Below, piece after piece: positions 27,389 through 37,787 of a DNA stretch of 64,000 nucleotides. The stretch is from the NCBI GenBank assembly GCA_003214175.1, contig QCLZ01000007.1:1-64000 (forward strand). Reading direction: 5' to 3'. Each line of letters begins with the position of its first letter. Position 1 is the stretch's first letter. The position numbers were made by a program, and so were the translations under genes. This DNA comes from Prochlorococcus sp. AG-418-I20 (GTDB lineage: Bacteria; Cyanobacteriota; Cyanobacteriia; PCC-6307; Cyanobiaceae). The notes beneath the pieces are model-generated. The model worked only from the letters and a program-made list of their open reading frames with translations, did no database searches and had not been told where the DNA came from.

Positions 27389-28336
27389 ATGTTTAATACC
27401 ATTAAAGAAAAAAAAGAAATAAGCAAAAAATTAAAGGAAAGAGCAATTTCTGAAGGTTTTACAATATCTGGAATAGCAAAGATACCAGGCAGCTCTCGCT
27501 TAAAGTTAAGAAATGATGCATTAGAAAGATGGTTATCTAATAAAAATCATGGAGAAATGAAATGGATGGAAGCTGAAAGAAGAAGGAATATATCTTCGCT
27601 CCTTGAAGGGGCAAAAAGTGTTTTAAGCGTAGGTTTTACTTATATTAATTCGCATAACAATAACAATAACCATCAAATCTTCAAGGTAGGAAAATTTAGT
27701 CATGGAGAAGATTACCATAAAGTGATACACAAGAAATTAAAGAATATTGGTAATTGGATTAATCAAGAAATTCCAGATTGCAAATGGAAAATATGTGTTG
27801 ACACGTCACCTCTTCTTGAAAAAGCATGGGCTGAAGAATCAGGTTTAGGTTGGATAGGTAAAAATAGTAATTTAATAAGCAAAAAAAATGGTTCTTGGTT
27901 CACTTTAGGCTTTCTTATCCTTACAAAAGAACTTGTACCAGATGAACCTCATCAATCACTTTGTGGAAAATGTGATAAATGTATTGAACATTGCCCTACT
28001 AATGCAATTGTTGAACCATTTGTAATACAATCAAACTTATGTATTGCATATCACACTATAGAAAGTAGAGAAAAAACTATTCCAAAAAAAATAGGACAAA
28101 ATTTAAATGGTTGGGTTGCGGGATGTGATATTTGTCAAGATGTATGCCCTTGGAATAAATCAGTGCCATTCAACAATTCTCCTGAAACCATGCCAAAAGA
28201 ATGGATGAAACACCTTAATATTCATTCATTAAATTGGGATGATGAAACTTGGAAACAAAATCTTAAAGGTACTACATTAAAAAGAATAAAGCCATGGATG
28301 TGGAGAAGAAACATAAAAGCAAATCTAGGGAGCTAA
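27389..28336 (+). CDS. queG: Epoxyqueuosine reductase
   Basis: Cobalamin- and iron-sulfur-dependent last step of queuosine synthesis in tRNA. Two 4Fe-4S motifs are visible: CGKCDKCIEHCPTNAI near residues 190-206 and CDICQDVCPWN near 245-256. The N-terminal SIAKIP-like domain and the ESGLGWIGKNSNLI block near 150 match the family. The length is 315 aa. It links the window to B12 use, consistent with cbiD at 2864. It is followed 11 bases later by a TPR gene in the same direction. Confidence 0.95.
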   Translation: MFNTIKEKKEISKKLKERAISEGFTISGIAKIPGSSRLKLRNDALERWLSNKNHGEMKWMEAERRRNISSLLEGAKSVLSVGFTYINSHNNNNNHQIFKVGKFSHGEDYHKVIHKKLKNIGNWINQEIPDCKWKICVDTSPLLEKAWAEESGLGWIGKNSNLISKKNGSWFTLGFLILTKELVPDEPHQSLCGKCDKCIEHCPTNAIVEPFVIQSNLCIAYHTIESREKTIPKKIGQNLNGWVAGCDICQDVCPWNKSVPFNNSPETMPKEWMKHLNIHSLNWDDETWKQNLKGTTLKRIKPWMWRRNIKANLGS

Positions 28337-28347
28337 GAAATTAATTT

Positions 28348-29211
28348 ATGAAAAAATTTTTTGGAAAAATAATTTGCCTCTTCTTAATCATTTTTTACTT
28401 TTCTAAAGTAGATCAAGTTCAATCGTTAATACCATATTATTATTTCCCAACAAGAAGAAATCTACAAAAAGAAAGCTTATCTATCGCCAAAGATGCTTAC
28501 CAACTTTTATATTTTGGGCAATATAAAGAAAGTCTTAATTTAGCAAGATTAGCTATAAAAATAAACAAAACAGACGCAAAGCTATGGTTGATTTTATCTG
28601 AAGCACAGGTAGCCAACAAACTATACACAAAAGGATTAAGTTCTCTAAATGAAGCGCAAAAAATCAATCCAAACATTAGCGAAATATATTTTGCTAAAAG
28701 TAATATTTATTTTAAAATTGAACAATTTGAAAATGCAAAAAAAGCGTTAAAAACAGGATTGAGTTTTGAACCAAATAACCACAAGGCAATTTTTCAATTA
28801 GGAAATATTTTGTTGATGGAAAAAAATTACTTAGGTGCTATCAAATTGTTTGATAAATCAGTAAAAATTAAACCTGATTTCTGGCAAGCAATCAACAATA
28901 TAGGTCTAGCTTATTTCGAGCAAAACGAACTAAATCTTTCAATCAAACATTTTGAAAGAGCAATCTCAATTGAAGAAAACGCCGAACCATTATTGGGACT
29001 TGCTTCATGCTTAAGAATTAAAGATATTAATTTAGCTCTTGAACTTACAAAAAAAGCCCTAGCAAAAAACCCCAACTACGTTAAGTATGAATACAGAAAA
29101 GAACAATTATGGGGTGAAAAATTACAAACTTCAACAGAAATACTTCTAAATAATGATCAGCTTAAAAAAGATGTAATGCTGGCAAAATCAAAAATAAATG
29201 AGCCTTCTTAA
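28348..29211 (+). CDS. Secreted TPR protein (287 aa)
   Basis: A signal peptide covers residues 1-26 (KIICLFLIIFYFSKV then QS). TPR-type helix pairs run from about 45 to 240, with repeated motifs such as AKLWLILSEAQ, SEIYFAKSNIYFKIEQFENA, HKAIFQLGNILLMEKNYLGAI and WQAINNIGLAYFEQNELN. It is not closely similar to the TPR proteins at 1-971. It probably acts as a protein-binding scaffold in the periplasm or lumen. The gene is co-directional with queG, 11 bases downstream. Confidence 0.9.
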   Translation: MKKFFGKIICLFLIIFYFSKVDQVQSLIPYYYFPTRRNLQKESLSIAKDAYQLLYFGQYKESLNLARLAIKINKTDAKLWLILSEAQVANKLYTKGLSSLNEAQKINPNISEIYFAKSNIYFKIEQFENAKKALKTGLSFEPNNHKAIFQLGNILLMEKNYLGAIKLFDKSVKIKPDFWQAINNIGLAYFEQNELNLSIKHFERAISIEENAEPLLGLASCLRIKDINLALELTKKALAKNPNYVKYEYRKEQLWGEKLQTSTEILLNNDQLKKDVMLAKSKINEPS

Positions 29212-29222
29212 ATTTCAATACT

Positions 29223-29240
29223 GGTAAATATTTATTTACC
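29223..29240 (+). terminator. Stem-loop between the TPR gene and parC
   Basis: Arms GGTAAAT (29223-29229) and ATTTACC (29234-29240) pair perfectly around a 4-base loop, just after the TPR stop. There is no clear T tract after the stem (TATTAGTCTT), so termination would be weak. It could equally be a leader structure. Confidence 0.35.
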
Positions 29241-29288
29241 TATTAGTCTTAATTTAGTTAATTAATACATATTTAATTTTGCGCTCTA

Positions 29289-31730
29289 ATGAATAAGAAA
29301 AATTTCACTTCTATCTCACTTCAAGAAGAAATGCAACGTTCTTATTTGGAGTATGCAATGAGTGTAATAGTTGGTCGCGCTTTACCAGATGCAAGGGATG
29401 GCCTTAAGCCTGTACAAAGAAGAATACTATTTGCAATGTACGAATTAGGCTTAACTCCAGACAGGCCATTTAGAAAGTGTGCAAGAGTTGTTGGAGATGT
29501 ACTTGGGAAATACCATCCACATGGAGATCAAGCGGTATATGATGCATTAGTAAGACTAGTACAAAATTTTTCAACTAAATATCCTACTCTTGACGGCCAT
29601 GGAAATTTTGGATCTGTAGATAACGATCCACCAGCAGCAATGAGATACACTGAAACGAGATTAGCACCGATTGCTCATAAAGGTTTTCTTGAAGAGATTG
29701 GATCAGAAACAGTAAATTTCTCAAATAACTTCGACGGCTCACAAAAAGAACCAGATGTTCTTCCAGCCCAACTTCCATTTTTATTGTTAAACGGATCATC
29801 AGGTATTGCAGTTGGAATGGCAACAAACATTCCCCCTCACAATCTAGGCGAAATAATAGATGGTTTAATTTCTTTAATAAAAAATAAGGATATAAGCAAT
29901 AAAAAACTTTCTAGCATTATTAAAGGACCTGATTTTCCTACAGGCGGAGAATTAATTCAAAGTGAAGCAATAGAGGAACTTTACTCAACTGGGAAGGGAT
30001 CAATAACAATTAGAGGCGTCATAAATACAGAAGAAATAAATTTAGGAAAAGGTAAGCATAAAAAAAATGCCTTGATTATCACTGAACTTCCTTATCAAAT
30101 AAGTAAAGCAGGTTGGATTGAAAAATTAGCAGAACTCGTTAATACAAACAAAATTAATGGGATATCTGATATTAGGGATGAAAGCGATAGAGATGGAATG
30201 AGAATTGTAATAGAATTAAAAAAGGACTCGAATACTGAACTTATAATTTCTAGTTTATATAAAAAAACAAGTCTCCAAACTAACTTTGGCGCAATATTTT
30301 TAGCATTAGTTAAAGGCAAGCCTATCCAACTAAACTTAAAACAATATCTCAATTTTTTTCTTGAGTTTCGAGAAGAAACAATTAGAAAAAGAACTAATTA
30401 TTTTTTAAAAAATACTCTCGAAAAACTTGAAATATTAGAGGGTTTATCTAAAGCAACAAAAGATATAAAAAAAATTATCGAGATTATTGAAGGGTCTGAA
30501 AATTCTACAGAGGCAAAATCAAAATTAATTGATAATTTTTTCTTAACTGAAAAACAAGCAAATTCAGTTTTAGATATGCCACTAAAAAAATTAACAAATC
30601 TTGAAAGAAATCAAATAAATCATGATATAACATCTTTAAAAGAAAATAAGAATTATCTTCAAAAATTATTAAACGAAAGAAGATTATTACTTGAATTGCT
30701 TATGGATGAATTCCTCTTATTAAAGAAGAAATACAATGTAAAAAGAAAAACAAAACTCCTTAAAAATATAGATCAGAATGAAGAGTTAGAGACAATTAAT
30801 AATCAAATATTAGAAGAATATATAAATAAAAAAACTAAATTGCATGTAGACAATAGACTATATTTAAGGAAAATGATTTTTAATAATTATAAAAAATCTT
30901 TTGAGGATATAAATAAAATTATAGATAATAAAAATATTCAAAAATTTATATGTAATATTGATAAAAATTTAAAATTAATTGGAATTACTTATACTGGAAA
31001 AGTTTTACACATAGACTGGGAGTCAAATATTAATAATGACCATAAATTAGACAATAAAAGCCTCGGAAATATTAATCCAAATGAAATAATAAATTTTCAT
31101 TCAATTAAAAAAGAGATTAAAAACTATTTATGTATATTGAATTCAGATGGAAAATTTAAAAAAGTTTTATTTGATAGGGATATGATTCAAAGTAATAGAT
31201 CTTTCACAATAACAAAATTAAAAAATAATATAAAAACTATTGATTCATTTATTTCTAATGAAGAAAAAAATTTAATAATATTAACTTCAATAGGAAGAAT
31301 TTTTAAATACGATTTATCTGATACATTTTTAACTCCAAGTACTAAACAATCTCAAGGGTTGATGCTTGTAAAACTTTTACCAACAGAAAAGATTGTTTCT
31401 TGCTGTCCACACAAAGATGGAGAAAATATTTATTTAGTATCTAAAAAAGGGAAAATCTTTTGCATTAATACTAATGAAATTTATTACGCTAATGAATACA
31501 GTTTAGGTTACTTAAATGAGAAAACCTATATTAAAAACGATTACTTCCTAAAAGTCTTACCAAGTAACCACTACCTCGATATTGAAACTAATAAAAATAA
31601 ATCTGCTAGGTTAAACCTTGATAAATTGAATTTCAAATCTAATAAAACAAATTTACTAATTGACTTATTAGAATTTGACGCCGGCGAACATCTTGAAAAT
31701 TGTTTTCGACTTAAAAACCTTATCGACTAA
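29289..31730 (+). CDS. parC: Type IIA topoisomerase subunit A (ParC-like, no GyrA box)
   Basis: Cuts and reseals DNA together with a GyrB/ParE partner. The DNA-binding winged helix has [15 protein letters not shown] at 41-55 and [13 protein letters not shown] at 76-88. The catalytic Tyr120 is in [10 protein letters not shown]. The C-terminal part has only degenerate beta-propeller blades ([33 protein letters not shown]). I find no QRRGGKG-type GyrA box, so supercoiling activity is unlikely and a topoisomerase IV-like role is inferred. The length is 813 aa. Its last 4 bases overlap the convergent purF. Confidence 0.9.
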   Translation: MNKKNFTSISLQEEMQRSYLEYAMSVIVGRALPDARDGLKPVQRRILFAMYELGLTPDRPFRKCARVVGDVLGKYHPHGDQAVYDALVRLVQNFSTKYPTLDGHGNFGSVDNDPPAAMRYTETRLAPIAHKGFLEEIGSETVNFSNNFDGSQKEPDVLPAQLPFLLLNGSSGIAVGMATNIPPHNLGEIIDGLISLIKNKDISNKKLSSIIKGPDFPTGGELIQSEAIEELYSTGKGSITIRGVINTEEINLGKGKHKKNALIITELPYQISKAGWIEKLAELVNTNKINGISDIRDESDRDGMRIVIELKKDSNTELIISSLYKKTSLQTNFGAIFLALVKGKPIQLNLKQYLNFFLEFREETIRKRTNYFLKNTLEKLEILEGLSKATKDIKKIIEIIEGSENSTEAKSKLIDNFFLTEKQANSVLDMPLKKLTNLERNQINHDITSLKENKNYLQKLLNERRLLLELLMDEFLLLKKKYNVKRKTKLLKNIDQNEELETINNQILEEYINKKTKLHVDNRLYLRKMIFNNYKKSFEDINKIIDNKNIQKFICNIDKNLKLIGITYTGKVLHIDWESNINNDHKLDNKSLGNINPNEIINFHSIKKEIKNYLCILNSDGKFKKVLFDRDMIQSNRSFTITKLKNNIKTIDSFISNEEKNLIILTSIGRIFKYDLSDTFLTPSTKQSQGLMLVKLLPTEKIVSCCPHKDGENIYLVSKKGKIFCINTNEIYYANEYSLGYLNEKTYIKNDYFLKVLPSNHYLDIETNKNKSARLNLDKLNFKSNKTNLLIDLLEFDAGEHLENCFRLKNLID

Positions 31731-33187
31731 GATTTATATTCATTTTCAACCCAATTTAAGTATTCTTTATTCACTTTTCCTGTTACATAAGAACCAGTAA
31801 AGCAACTCATTTCCAAATCCTTAATTGAAGAATCACTTATTATTGATTTGCGTAGATTTTCAACGCGCTGATAAACAAGGTTATCGATTTTAAGTTGATC
31901 AGCAATTTCACTTATTGTTCTATCGTGAGCTATCAATTCATCTTTATTAGGCATATTGATTCCATAAACATGAGGATAACGAACAGGAGGCGCTGCTGAT
32001 GTAAAAAAAACTTTATTTGCTCCTGCATCTTTAGCCATTTGAACAATTTCTTTTGAAGTAGTTCCTCTAACTATTGAATCATCAACAATTAATACATTTT
32101 TATTTTTAAATTCTGCACTCATAGCATTTAATTTTTGTCTTACAGATTTCTTACGTTTCTGCTGACCAGGCATTATAAATGTTCTACCAACATATCTATT
32201 TTTAAAAAAACCTTCTCTATACTCTATACCTAACTGTCTAGCAACTTGCATAGCAGCAGGTCGAGAAGAATCAGGAATAGGCATTACAACATCAACATCT
32301 CCAGAATTAATTGTCTCTCTGATTGTTTCAGACAAATAATCTCCCATTTTTAAACGAGCTTTATACACCGAAATTCCATTCATAATTGAATCTGGCCTGG
32401 CTAAATAAACATATTCAAAGGCACAGGGACATAAAACTGGACTTTCAGAACATTGCTTAGAAAAAAACTCACCATTAAGGTTTATAAAGATAGCTTCTCC
32501 AGGATCTACATCTCTTACTACTTGATAATCGTTATTCTCAAGAACTAGAGACTCGCTAGCAACCATCCACTCTTCTCTATTTGTTTTTAATGAAAGTCTT
32601 TTTCCAATAACTAAAGGTCTAATTCCAAAAGGATCTCTGAATGCTAATAAACCATGTCCTGAAATTAATGCAATTGAAGCATATGATCCTTGAATTCTTT
32701 GATGTAAAGATTTAACGGCATCAAAAATAATATCAGGTTGTAATTCTTGATTATGGATCTGTTCTTGCAATTCTGTAGCAAAAACATTTAATAACATTTC
32801 AGTATCACTTGAAGAATTTGTATGCCGCTTATCAATATTAAATAATTGTTTTTCTAAATCTCTGGTATTGGTCAAATTGCCATTATGTATCAAAACAATT
32901 CCATATGGTGCGTTTACATAAAAGGGTTGGGCTTCCTCTACACTTTCTGCTGATCCCTTTGTGGCATACCTAACATGCCCCAATCCGATTTTGCCGATCA
33001 AATTCCTCATATCTCTAGTTCTATAAGCTGTGCTTACTTGACCTTTAGCCTTATGCAAATGAAAAATAGTATTTTCCATTGTAGCTATACCTGTTGAGTC
33101 TTGACCCCTATGCTGGAGAAGCAAAAGACTGTCATAAATTTGTTGATTTACATCATCTGAAGAAACGATTCCAACTATTCCACACAT
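31727..33187 (-). CDS. purF: Amidophosphoribosyltransferase
   Basis: First committed step of purine synthesis, forming phosphoribosylamine from PRPP and glutamine. The start gives [10 protein letters not shown], so Cys2 becomes the N-terminal nucleophile after Met removal. The glutaminase domain runs to about 240. The PRPP loop [13 protein letters not shown] is at 365-377, and the conserved [12 protein letters not shown] block is near 301. At 486 aa it is full length. It lies 47 bases after purL on the same strand, so purL-purF are likely co-transcribed from the dnaN side. Confidence 0.98.
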   Translation of the reverse strand: MCGIVGIVSSDDVNQQIYDSLLLLQHRGQDSTGIATMENTIFHLHKAKGQVSTAYRTRDMRNLIGKIGLGHVRYATKGSAESVEEAQPFYVNAPYGIVLIHNGNLTNTRDLEKQLFNIDKRHTNSSSDTEMLLNVFATELQEQIHNQELQPDIIFDAVKSLHQRIQGSYASIALISGHGLLAFRDPFGIRPLVIGKRLSLKTNREEWMVASESLVLENNDYQVVRDVDPGEAIFINLNGEFFSKQCSESPVLCPCAFEYVYLARPDSIMNGISVYKARLKMGDYLSETIRETINSGDVDVVMPIPDSSRPAAMQVARQLGIEYREGFFKNRYVGRTFIMPGQQKRKKSVRQKLNAMSAEFKNKNVLIVDDSIVRGTTSKEIVQMAKDAGANKVFFTSAAPPVRYPHVYGINMPNKDELIAHDRTISEIADQLKIDNLVYQRVENLRKSIISDSSIKDLEMSCFTGSYVTGKVNKEYLNWVENEYKS

Positions 33188-33234
33188 AACTTAATTTCTT
33201 AAAAATTTTGGTAGTTGAAAAATCTTTTTCATAT

Positions 33235-35580
33235 TTAGAAGTGACCTGAAATACTATTATTAAATTTTTCGGTTAATTCCTCAACCCTAATATTGCAAAT
33301 TTCTTTTTGTTGAGTTTTTATGTTAAGAGTTTCATTCGAAACATATCCTATTTTTTTTAAATATACACTTGATTCGGCAGATATTTGATTAGTTTTAAAA
33401 TAATTAAGCCATTCTTTTTCTTTCATTTTATCTATTGAAAAAATAATTCTAGAACCTCCCTCTGCAAACAATAAATTATCATCTCTCGTAAGTTGCTTCT
33501 CTAATTCTATTGTTGCGCCTTTTGAAGACAAAATACAACATTCTGCCAAAGCAATTGCTAAACCTCCATCGCTAATATCGTGAGAAGAAACTACAAAACC
33601 ATTTAAAATCGCGTTTCTTAAAAAGCTCTGGCAAAACTTTTCATCCATCAAATCTATTTTTGGTGGTCTGCCTGTGATTTCTCCATGAAAATATTCCAAA
33701 TAAGAACTAGCTGCAATTGTTATTTCAGATTTATAAGAACCAATTAACCAGATTTGATCATTAATATTTTTCCATTCACTACTTATAGCTTTTTCAACAT
33801 TATCTAACTTCCCAATCATTCCAATTACTGGCGTGGGATTAATAGGAGTAATTTCATTATCTTTATTTTTTGATTCGTTATATAAGGAAACATTTCCTCC
33901 TGTAACAGGAGTTTCAAGAGCTTTACATGCTTCAGAAATTCCTTTACATGAGGATGAAAGTTGCCAATATCCTATTTCATTCTCAGGAGAAGAAAAATTT
34001 AGATTATTTGTAATTGCTAAGGGCTCTGCCCCAACACAACTAACATTTCTTGCAGATTCTGCAACTGCAGCGATAGTTCCTCTAAAAGGGTCAAGAGAAA
34101 CCCATCTACTATTACAGTCCACTGAAGCAGCAACACCAGAAAATACTTTATTTTTATTTTTATTTATTTCAATTTGTTCTCTCAATCTTATAACAGCTGC
34201 ATCAGATTCCCCAGGTTTAAAAACTGTATTTGACTGCACTTGCGAATCATATTGCTTATAGATCCATCTTTTAGAAGCTATTGAAGGATTAGAGAGAATT
34301 TTTAAAATAATTTGAGAATAAGAAAAACTCTTATTTTCCTTCAAAGAAAATATTGTTTGCTCATTAATTATTGGTAAGTTATTTTCTTGCCATTCCCATT
34401 TTTTTAACAACTCTTCAGGTGGATTTTCTATCACATTATGAAGATTAACAGGAGTATCATCAGACAATGCAGAAGTGGGTATTTGAGCAACAATTTTACT
34501 TTTATGAGAAATAATTACCTCATTGGCCTCTATTACTTCACCAATTACGTTTGCATATAATCCCCATTTATTGAATTTTGCAATAAGATCATTTATTTTT
34601 TCTTCTTTAACAACTAACAGCATTCTCTCTTGTGACTCAGATAATAAATATTGATATGGAGACATATTATCTTCGCGTGAAGGAACCAAATCTAAGTTAA
34701 TAGAAATTCCCAAATTCCCATTTGCGGCCATTTCAGCACTACTACACGTTAAACCTGCAGCACCCATATCTTGAGCCGCAATTACATCTCCAGTCTTAAA
34801 AGCATCTAAACAAGCTTCAATAAGACTTTTCTCAATAAATGGGTCACCTACTTGAACTGCAGGTCTATCATCTAATGAATTAGTAGTTAATTCTGAACTG
34901 GCAAAACTAGCGCCACCAACCCCATCTCTGCCAGTAGTATTTCCAACATATAATACCGGAGAACCTACATTTTTTGCTCCAGAACAGACAATTTCATTAG
35001 TTTCCAAAAGTCCTATGGCCATTACGTTTACTAAAGGATTGCCCGAATAACTATCGTCAAAATCAATTTCCCCACCGACAGTAGGCACACCTACGCAATT
35101 ACCGTAATGAGAAATACCTGATACTACTCCTCGAAGTAAATCAACATTTGAAGGTTTATCAAGATTACCGAAACGCAAGGAGTTCAATACTGCGATTGGC
35201 CTTGCTCCCATTGTAAAAATATCTCTTAATATACCTCCTACCCCTGTTGCAGCTCCTTGGAAAGGTTCAATTGCAGAAGGATGATTATGACTTTCTATTT
35301 TAAAAACAAGTTTTTGATTATTTCCAACATCAATAACTCCAGCATTTTCCCCAGGTCCAACTAAAACATTTTTTCCTTTGGTGGGAAACTTAGATAATAA
35401 AGGTTTTGAATTTCTGTAACAACAATGTTCAGACCACATAACACCAAACATTCCTAGTTCAGTCCTATTTGGCTTTCTTTTTAATCTTTTACAAATTTCC
35501 TCGTAATCATCAAGTGTTAAATTTTCAACTTTTAATGCTTCATTAAGATCATAAAGATCATTATTAGGTAGATTTATCAT
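33235..35580 (-). CDS. purL: Phosphoribosylformylglycinamidine synthase subunit PurL (small type)
   Basis: ATP-dependent conversion of FGAR to FGAM, working with PurQ and PurS, which are not in this window. The 781-aa length marks the small, multi-subunit type. Visible family blocks include WSEHCCYRNSKPLL near residue 49, the KIESHNHPSAIEPFQGAATGVGG segment (two parts near 92), GDPFIEKSLIEAC and the C-terminal SSHDISDGGLAIALAECC. It starts 3 bases after the PRC-barrel gene stops and precedes purF by 47 bases. Confidence 0.98.
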   Translation of the reverse strand: MINLPNNDLYDLNEALKVENLTLDDYEEICKRLKRKPNRTELGMFGVMWSEHCCYRNSKPLLSKFPTKGKNVLVGPGENAGVIDVGNNQKLVFKIESHNHPSAIEPFQGAATGVGGILRDIFTMGARPIAVLNSLRFGNLDKPSNVDLLRGVVSGISHYGNCVGVPTVGGEIDFDDSYSGNPLVNVMAIGLLETNEIVCSGAKNVGSPVLYVGNTTGRDGVGGASFASSELTTNSLDDRPAVQVGDPFIEKSLIEACLDAFKTGDVIAAQDMGAAGLTCSSAEMAANGNLGISINLDLVPSREDNMSPYQYLLSESQERMLLVVKEEKINDLIAKFNKWGLYANVIGEVIEANEVIISHKSKIVAQIPTSALSDDTPVNLHNVIENPPEELLKKWEWQENNLPIINEQTIFSLKENKSFSYSQIILKILSNPSIASKRWIYKQYDSQVQSNTVFKPGESDAAVIRLREQIEINKNKNKVFSGVAASVDCNSRWVSLDPFRGTIAAVAESARNVSCVGAEPLAITNNLNFSSPENEIGYWQLSSSCKGISEACKALETPVTGGNVSLYNESKNKDNEITPINPTPVIGMIGKLDNVEKAISSEWKNINDQIWLIGSYKSEITIAASSYLEYFHGEITGRPPKIDLMDEKFCQSFLRNAILNGFVVSSHDISDGGLAIALAECCILSSKGATIELEKQLTRDDNLLFAEGGSRIIFSIDKMKEKEWLNYFKTNQISAESSVYLKKIGYVSNETLNIKTQQKEICNIRVEELTEKFNNSISGHF

Positions 35581-35583
35581 TAT

Positions 35584-36291
35584 TTAAATCCAAGGGTCAT
35601 CTTCTTTTTTATCGCTAAAAGATTTTGATTTTCTTTTTTCATTATAAAAACTTTTTTGTCTAAGATCTGAGTTTTGGATTATATCTTCATCTTCTTCAAG
35701 CCATTCCTCTAATCTATTTGAAGCTATATTTTTCATATCGTCAAATCTATCAATAATTTTCTTTCCTTTTTGGAAAAATTCATTTTTAATGCTTGACCTT
35801 AATAAAGGCAAATCATCTATTGATTTACTTTCGCAAAAGACAAGACCAGGTTGTTGATCATTAATGTCTTCTATATTTAATTTCCATCTACTAGAACCTG
35901 GAATATTAGGATTAGATCTAGAAACTAAATAATATTTAATCATTCCAGTTTTTATTTCAAATAAAAAATCTGCTATTACTCCTATTTTTGAGCCATTAAT
36001 ATTTATCAAATTAGCCTCTATTAAAGTTGGAAACCTATTTAAAGTTACTAAATCAGAAATTGCAGGATCACCTTTAACATAAATTTCATTATCTATAATC
36101 TGTCTAATTTGATTTAATCTCCAAACATTACGTTTTAGATCAAAATTTGAAGGTCGAGAGTACCATCCTAAAATCCTATGAACCGGAGGATGCATCCAAA
36201 CATTTTCTCCATTACCGTAATTAAGAGCCATATTACCCTTAACGTTATAATTTAGTAATTCACTCAATAAAATTTCTTTAGGTAATTTCAA
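35584..36291 (-). CDS. PRC-barrel domain protein (235 aa)
   Basis: Residues 15-85 and 90-150 resemble two PRC-barrel modules, with KGDPAISDLVTLNRFPTL and NGSKIGVIADFLFEIKTG. The C-terminal 70 residues are charged and helical (RLEEWLEEDEDIIQ). The length and its position directly after dnaN (one base apart) and before purL (three bases) are constant in picocyanobacteria as I know them. PRC barrels occur in RNA-processing and photosynthetic proteins. Its role here is unknown, and a link to replication is suggested only by position. Confidence 0.88.
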   Translation of the reverse strand: MKLPKEILLSELLNYNVKGNMALNYGNGENVWMHPPVHRILGWYSRPSNFDLKRNVWRLNQIRQIIDNEIYVKGDPAISDLVTLNRFPTLIEANLININGSKIGVIADFLFEIKTGMIKYYLVSRSNPNIPGSSRWKLNIEDINDQQPGLVFCESKSIDDLPLLRSSIKNEFFQKGKKIIDRFDDMKNIASNRLEEWLEEDEDIIQNSDLRQKSFYNEKRKSKSFSDKKEDDPWI

Positions 36292-36292
36292 C

Positions 36293-37450
36293 TTAAGAAC
36301 GAACCTGAACGGGCATAACTAAATAAGTAAACGAATTAAGATTATCTTCTGGAACAAAAACAGCAGGAGTAGTTGCAAGATTACATTTTAAAAGAACATT
36401 TTCACAAGTAATAATTTTCAACCCTTCTAAAAGATATTTTACGTTGAATGCAATATCAAAATCTTCTCCAGAGTAAAAGACAGGTATTGATTCATTTGCA
36501 CTTCCAATATCTTGTGCATCTGCACTTATAGAAGCTAAATCTGAATTATCCAATTTAATTTTCACAACACTACTTTGCTGATCAGCTAAAACAGCAATTC
36601 TTTCTAAGGCTTCTATTAACTTTTTAGTATTAAAATTAAAAACCTTAGAAAAAGTATCTGGAATTAATTGTGAATAATTAGGATAAGTACCTTCGAGAGT
36701 TCTTGTTGTAATTATTTGGTTAGAAGAAATAAAAACAACTTGACCTTTATCATAGAAAAGCTTTATTGAATTTTCTGAACTTTTTAAGGTTACAAGTTTT
36801 TCAATTTCTCTTAATGACCTAGTTGGGATAGTTACTGATAAATCACCATCATTTAAGGGTAAGTTATCTTTATTTTGTATATTTTCTTCATTACCTATTA
36901 AAGCTACTGCCAATCTATGGCCATCTGTAGAAGCAGACTCTAAATAATTCTTCTTAAAGGTAAAATTTACGCCTGTAAGTAATTGCTTTGAATCATCATT
37001 ACTACTTGCAAAAATAGTAGATTTTAAAGCTCTTAAAAAAGAAGTTGGGTCAATATTTAAAGAAGTACCACTTTCAACAAATGGCAAGTTGGGATATTCA
37101 TCTGAGGGTATACCTTTCAGATTAAAAGAGCCTCTATCACTTTTAATTAAAATATTATCAGAATTTTCATCTACCTTTAAAGAAACAGGAGTTTCACTCG
37201 GTAATTTATTGACTATTTCTGATAAAAGTTTAGAGGGTATAGTAATAGCTCCACTATTATTAACAGTTCCATCAAAAGATGTTTGAATTCCTAAATTCAA
37301 ATCAAAGCCAGTTAAGCTGATTTTGTTTGTTCCTTGATCAGCTGTTAAAAGTATATTTGCAAGAATTGGATGAGTAGGTCTTGAAGCAACTGCTTTGCTT
37401 ACTAGTTGTATTGAATTATTTAACTCATTTTGATTACAAATAATTTCCAT
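36293..37450 (-). CDS. dnaN: DNA polymerase III sliding clamp (beta subunit)
   Basis: The ring-shaped clamp that tethers polymerase III. Start chosen at MEIICNQNELNNSIQLV (385 aa). An upstream ATG would add eight residues not typical of the family. The three topologically similar domains can be followed (1-120, 130-255, 256-385), with YPNLPFVE, DGHRLAVA, TLEGTYPNYSQLIP and the terminal YLVMPVQVR. A -10-like TATATT on the minus strand at 37477-37482 is the likely promoter. It is the first gene of the dnaN-PRC-purL-purF cluster, beside the putative origin. Confidence 0.97.
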   Translation of the reverse strand: MEIICNQNELNNSIQLVSKAVASRPTHPILANILLTADQGTNKISLTGFDLNLGIQTSFDGTVNNSGAITIPSKLLSEIVNKLPSETPVSLKVDENSDNILIKSDRGSFNLKGIPSDEYPNLPFVESGTSLNIDPTSFLRALKSTIFASSNDDSKQLLTGVNFTFKKNYLESASTDGHRLAVALIGNEENIQNKDNLPLNDGDLSVTIPTRSLREIEKLVTLKSSENSIKLFYDKGQVVFISSNQIITTRTLEGTYPNYSQLIPDTFSKVFNFNTKKLIEALERIAVLADQQSSVVKIKLDNSDLASISADAQDIGSANESIPVFYSGEDFDIAFNVKYLLEGLKIITCENVLLKCNLATTPAVFVPEDNLNSFTYLVMPVQVRS

Positions 37451-37787
37451 CGGAATTTGGAACTTTTTACACATTCAATATACTTTTTTCGTAAATTAAA
37501 TTCAATAACATATTTTGTATCTCTTCTAATATATAAAATTAAATTAATAATAAAAAATCTTAGTAGTAGTAGTTCTTGTGGAAATTGTGGAAATATTACA
37601 AAAAAAACTATTTAACTTGGTTTTTAAGAAATTAAGTAAGTGGAAAAAAAAAAAAGTTTGTTGATAAAGGGTTCCTTTTTTTTTTAGAAATGAATTTATT
37701 TAACAAAAAAAAATTACTATCATATATTTTTCAACAAATAAAAAAGATTTTTATTCGATTTCCACAGACACTATTTTTACTGGTTTT
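37451..37787. other. Probable chromosomal replication origin (oriC)
   Basis: This 337-base intergenic stretch between dnaN and thrC is the longest gene-free core stretch in the window. It holds at least five DnaA-box-like 9-mers: TGTGGAAAT at 37577-37585 and 37586-37594 (that is, ATTTCCACA on the minus strand), TGTTGATAA at 37659-37667, TTTTCAACA at 37728-37736 and ATTTCCACA at 37758-37766. A sixth, weaker one is AGTGGAAAA at 37639-37647. Four TAG trinucleotides at 37561-37572 adjoin the first pair, and 37495-37560 is almost pure A+T. The dnaN-side location is typical for these cyanobacteria, which do not keep dnaA next to the origin. Confidence 0.75.
37561..37594 (-). promoter_or_regulatory. 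Tandem DnaA boxes next to a DnaA-trio-like (TAG)4 array
   Basis: Read on the minus strand: two ATTTCCACA boxes, a 4-base spacer, then CTA four times, then an A+T-rich tract running toward dnaN. In Bacillus subtilis the basal unwinding element has the same order: DnaA boxes, short spacer, DnaA-trios (3'-GAT-5' repeats), A+T-rich unwinding region. The match in order and polarity is seen directly; function is inferred. Confidence 0.6.

Noticed and set aside
33833-34261. 142-aa frame antisense to purL
   Set aside because: It lies wholly inside a well-conserved purL region and shows no recognisable domain or initiation signal.
37430-37615. 61-aa plus-strand frame in the dnaN-thrC gap
   Set aside because: It crosses the dnaN 5' end, the A+T-rich stretch, the TAG array and two DnaA boxes. 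The Ser-Ser-Ser run is just the TAG repeats translated in another frame. No protein-like pattern was seen.
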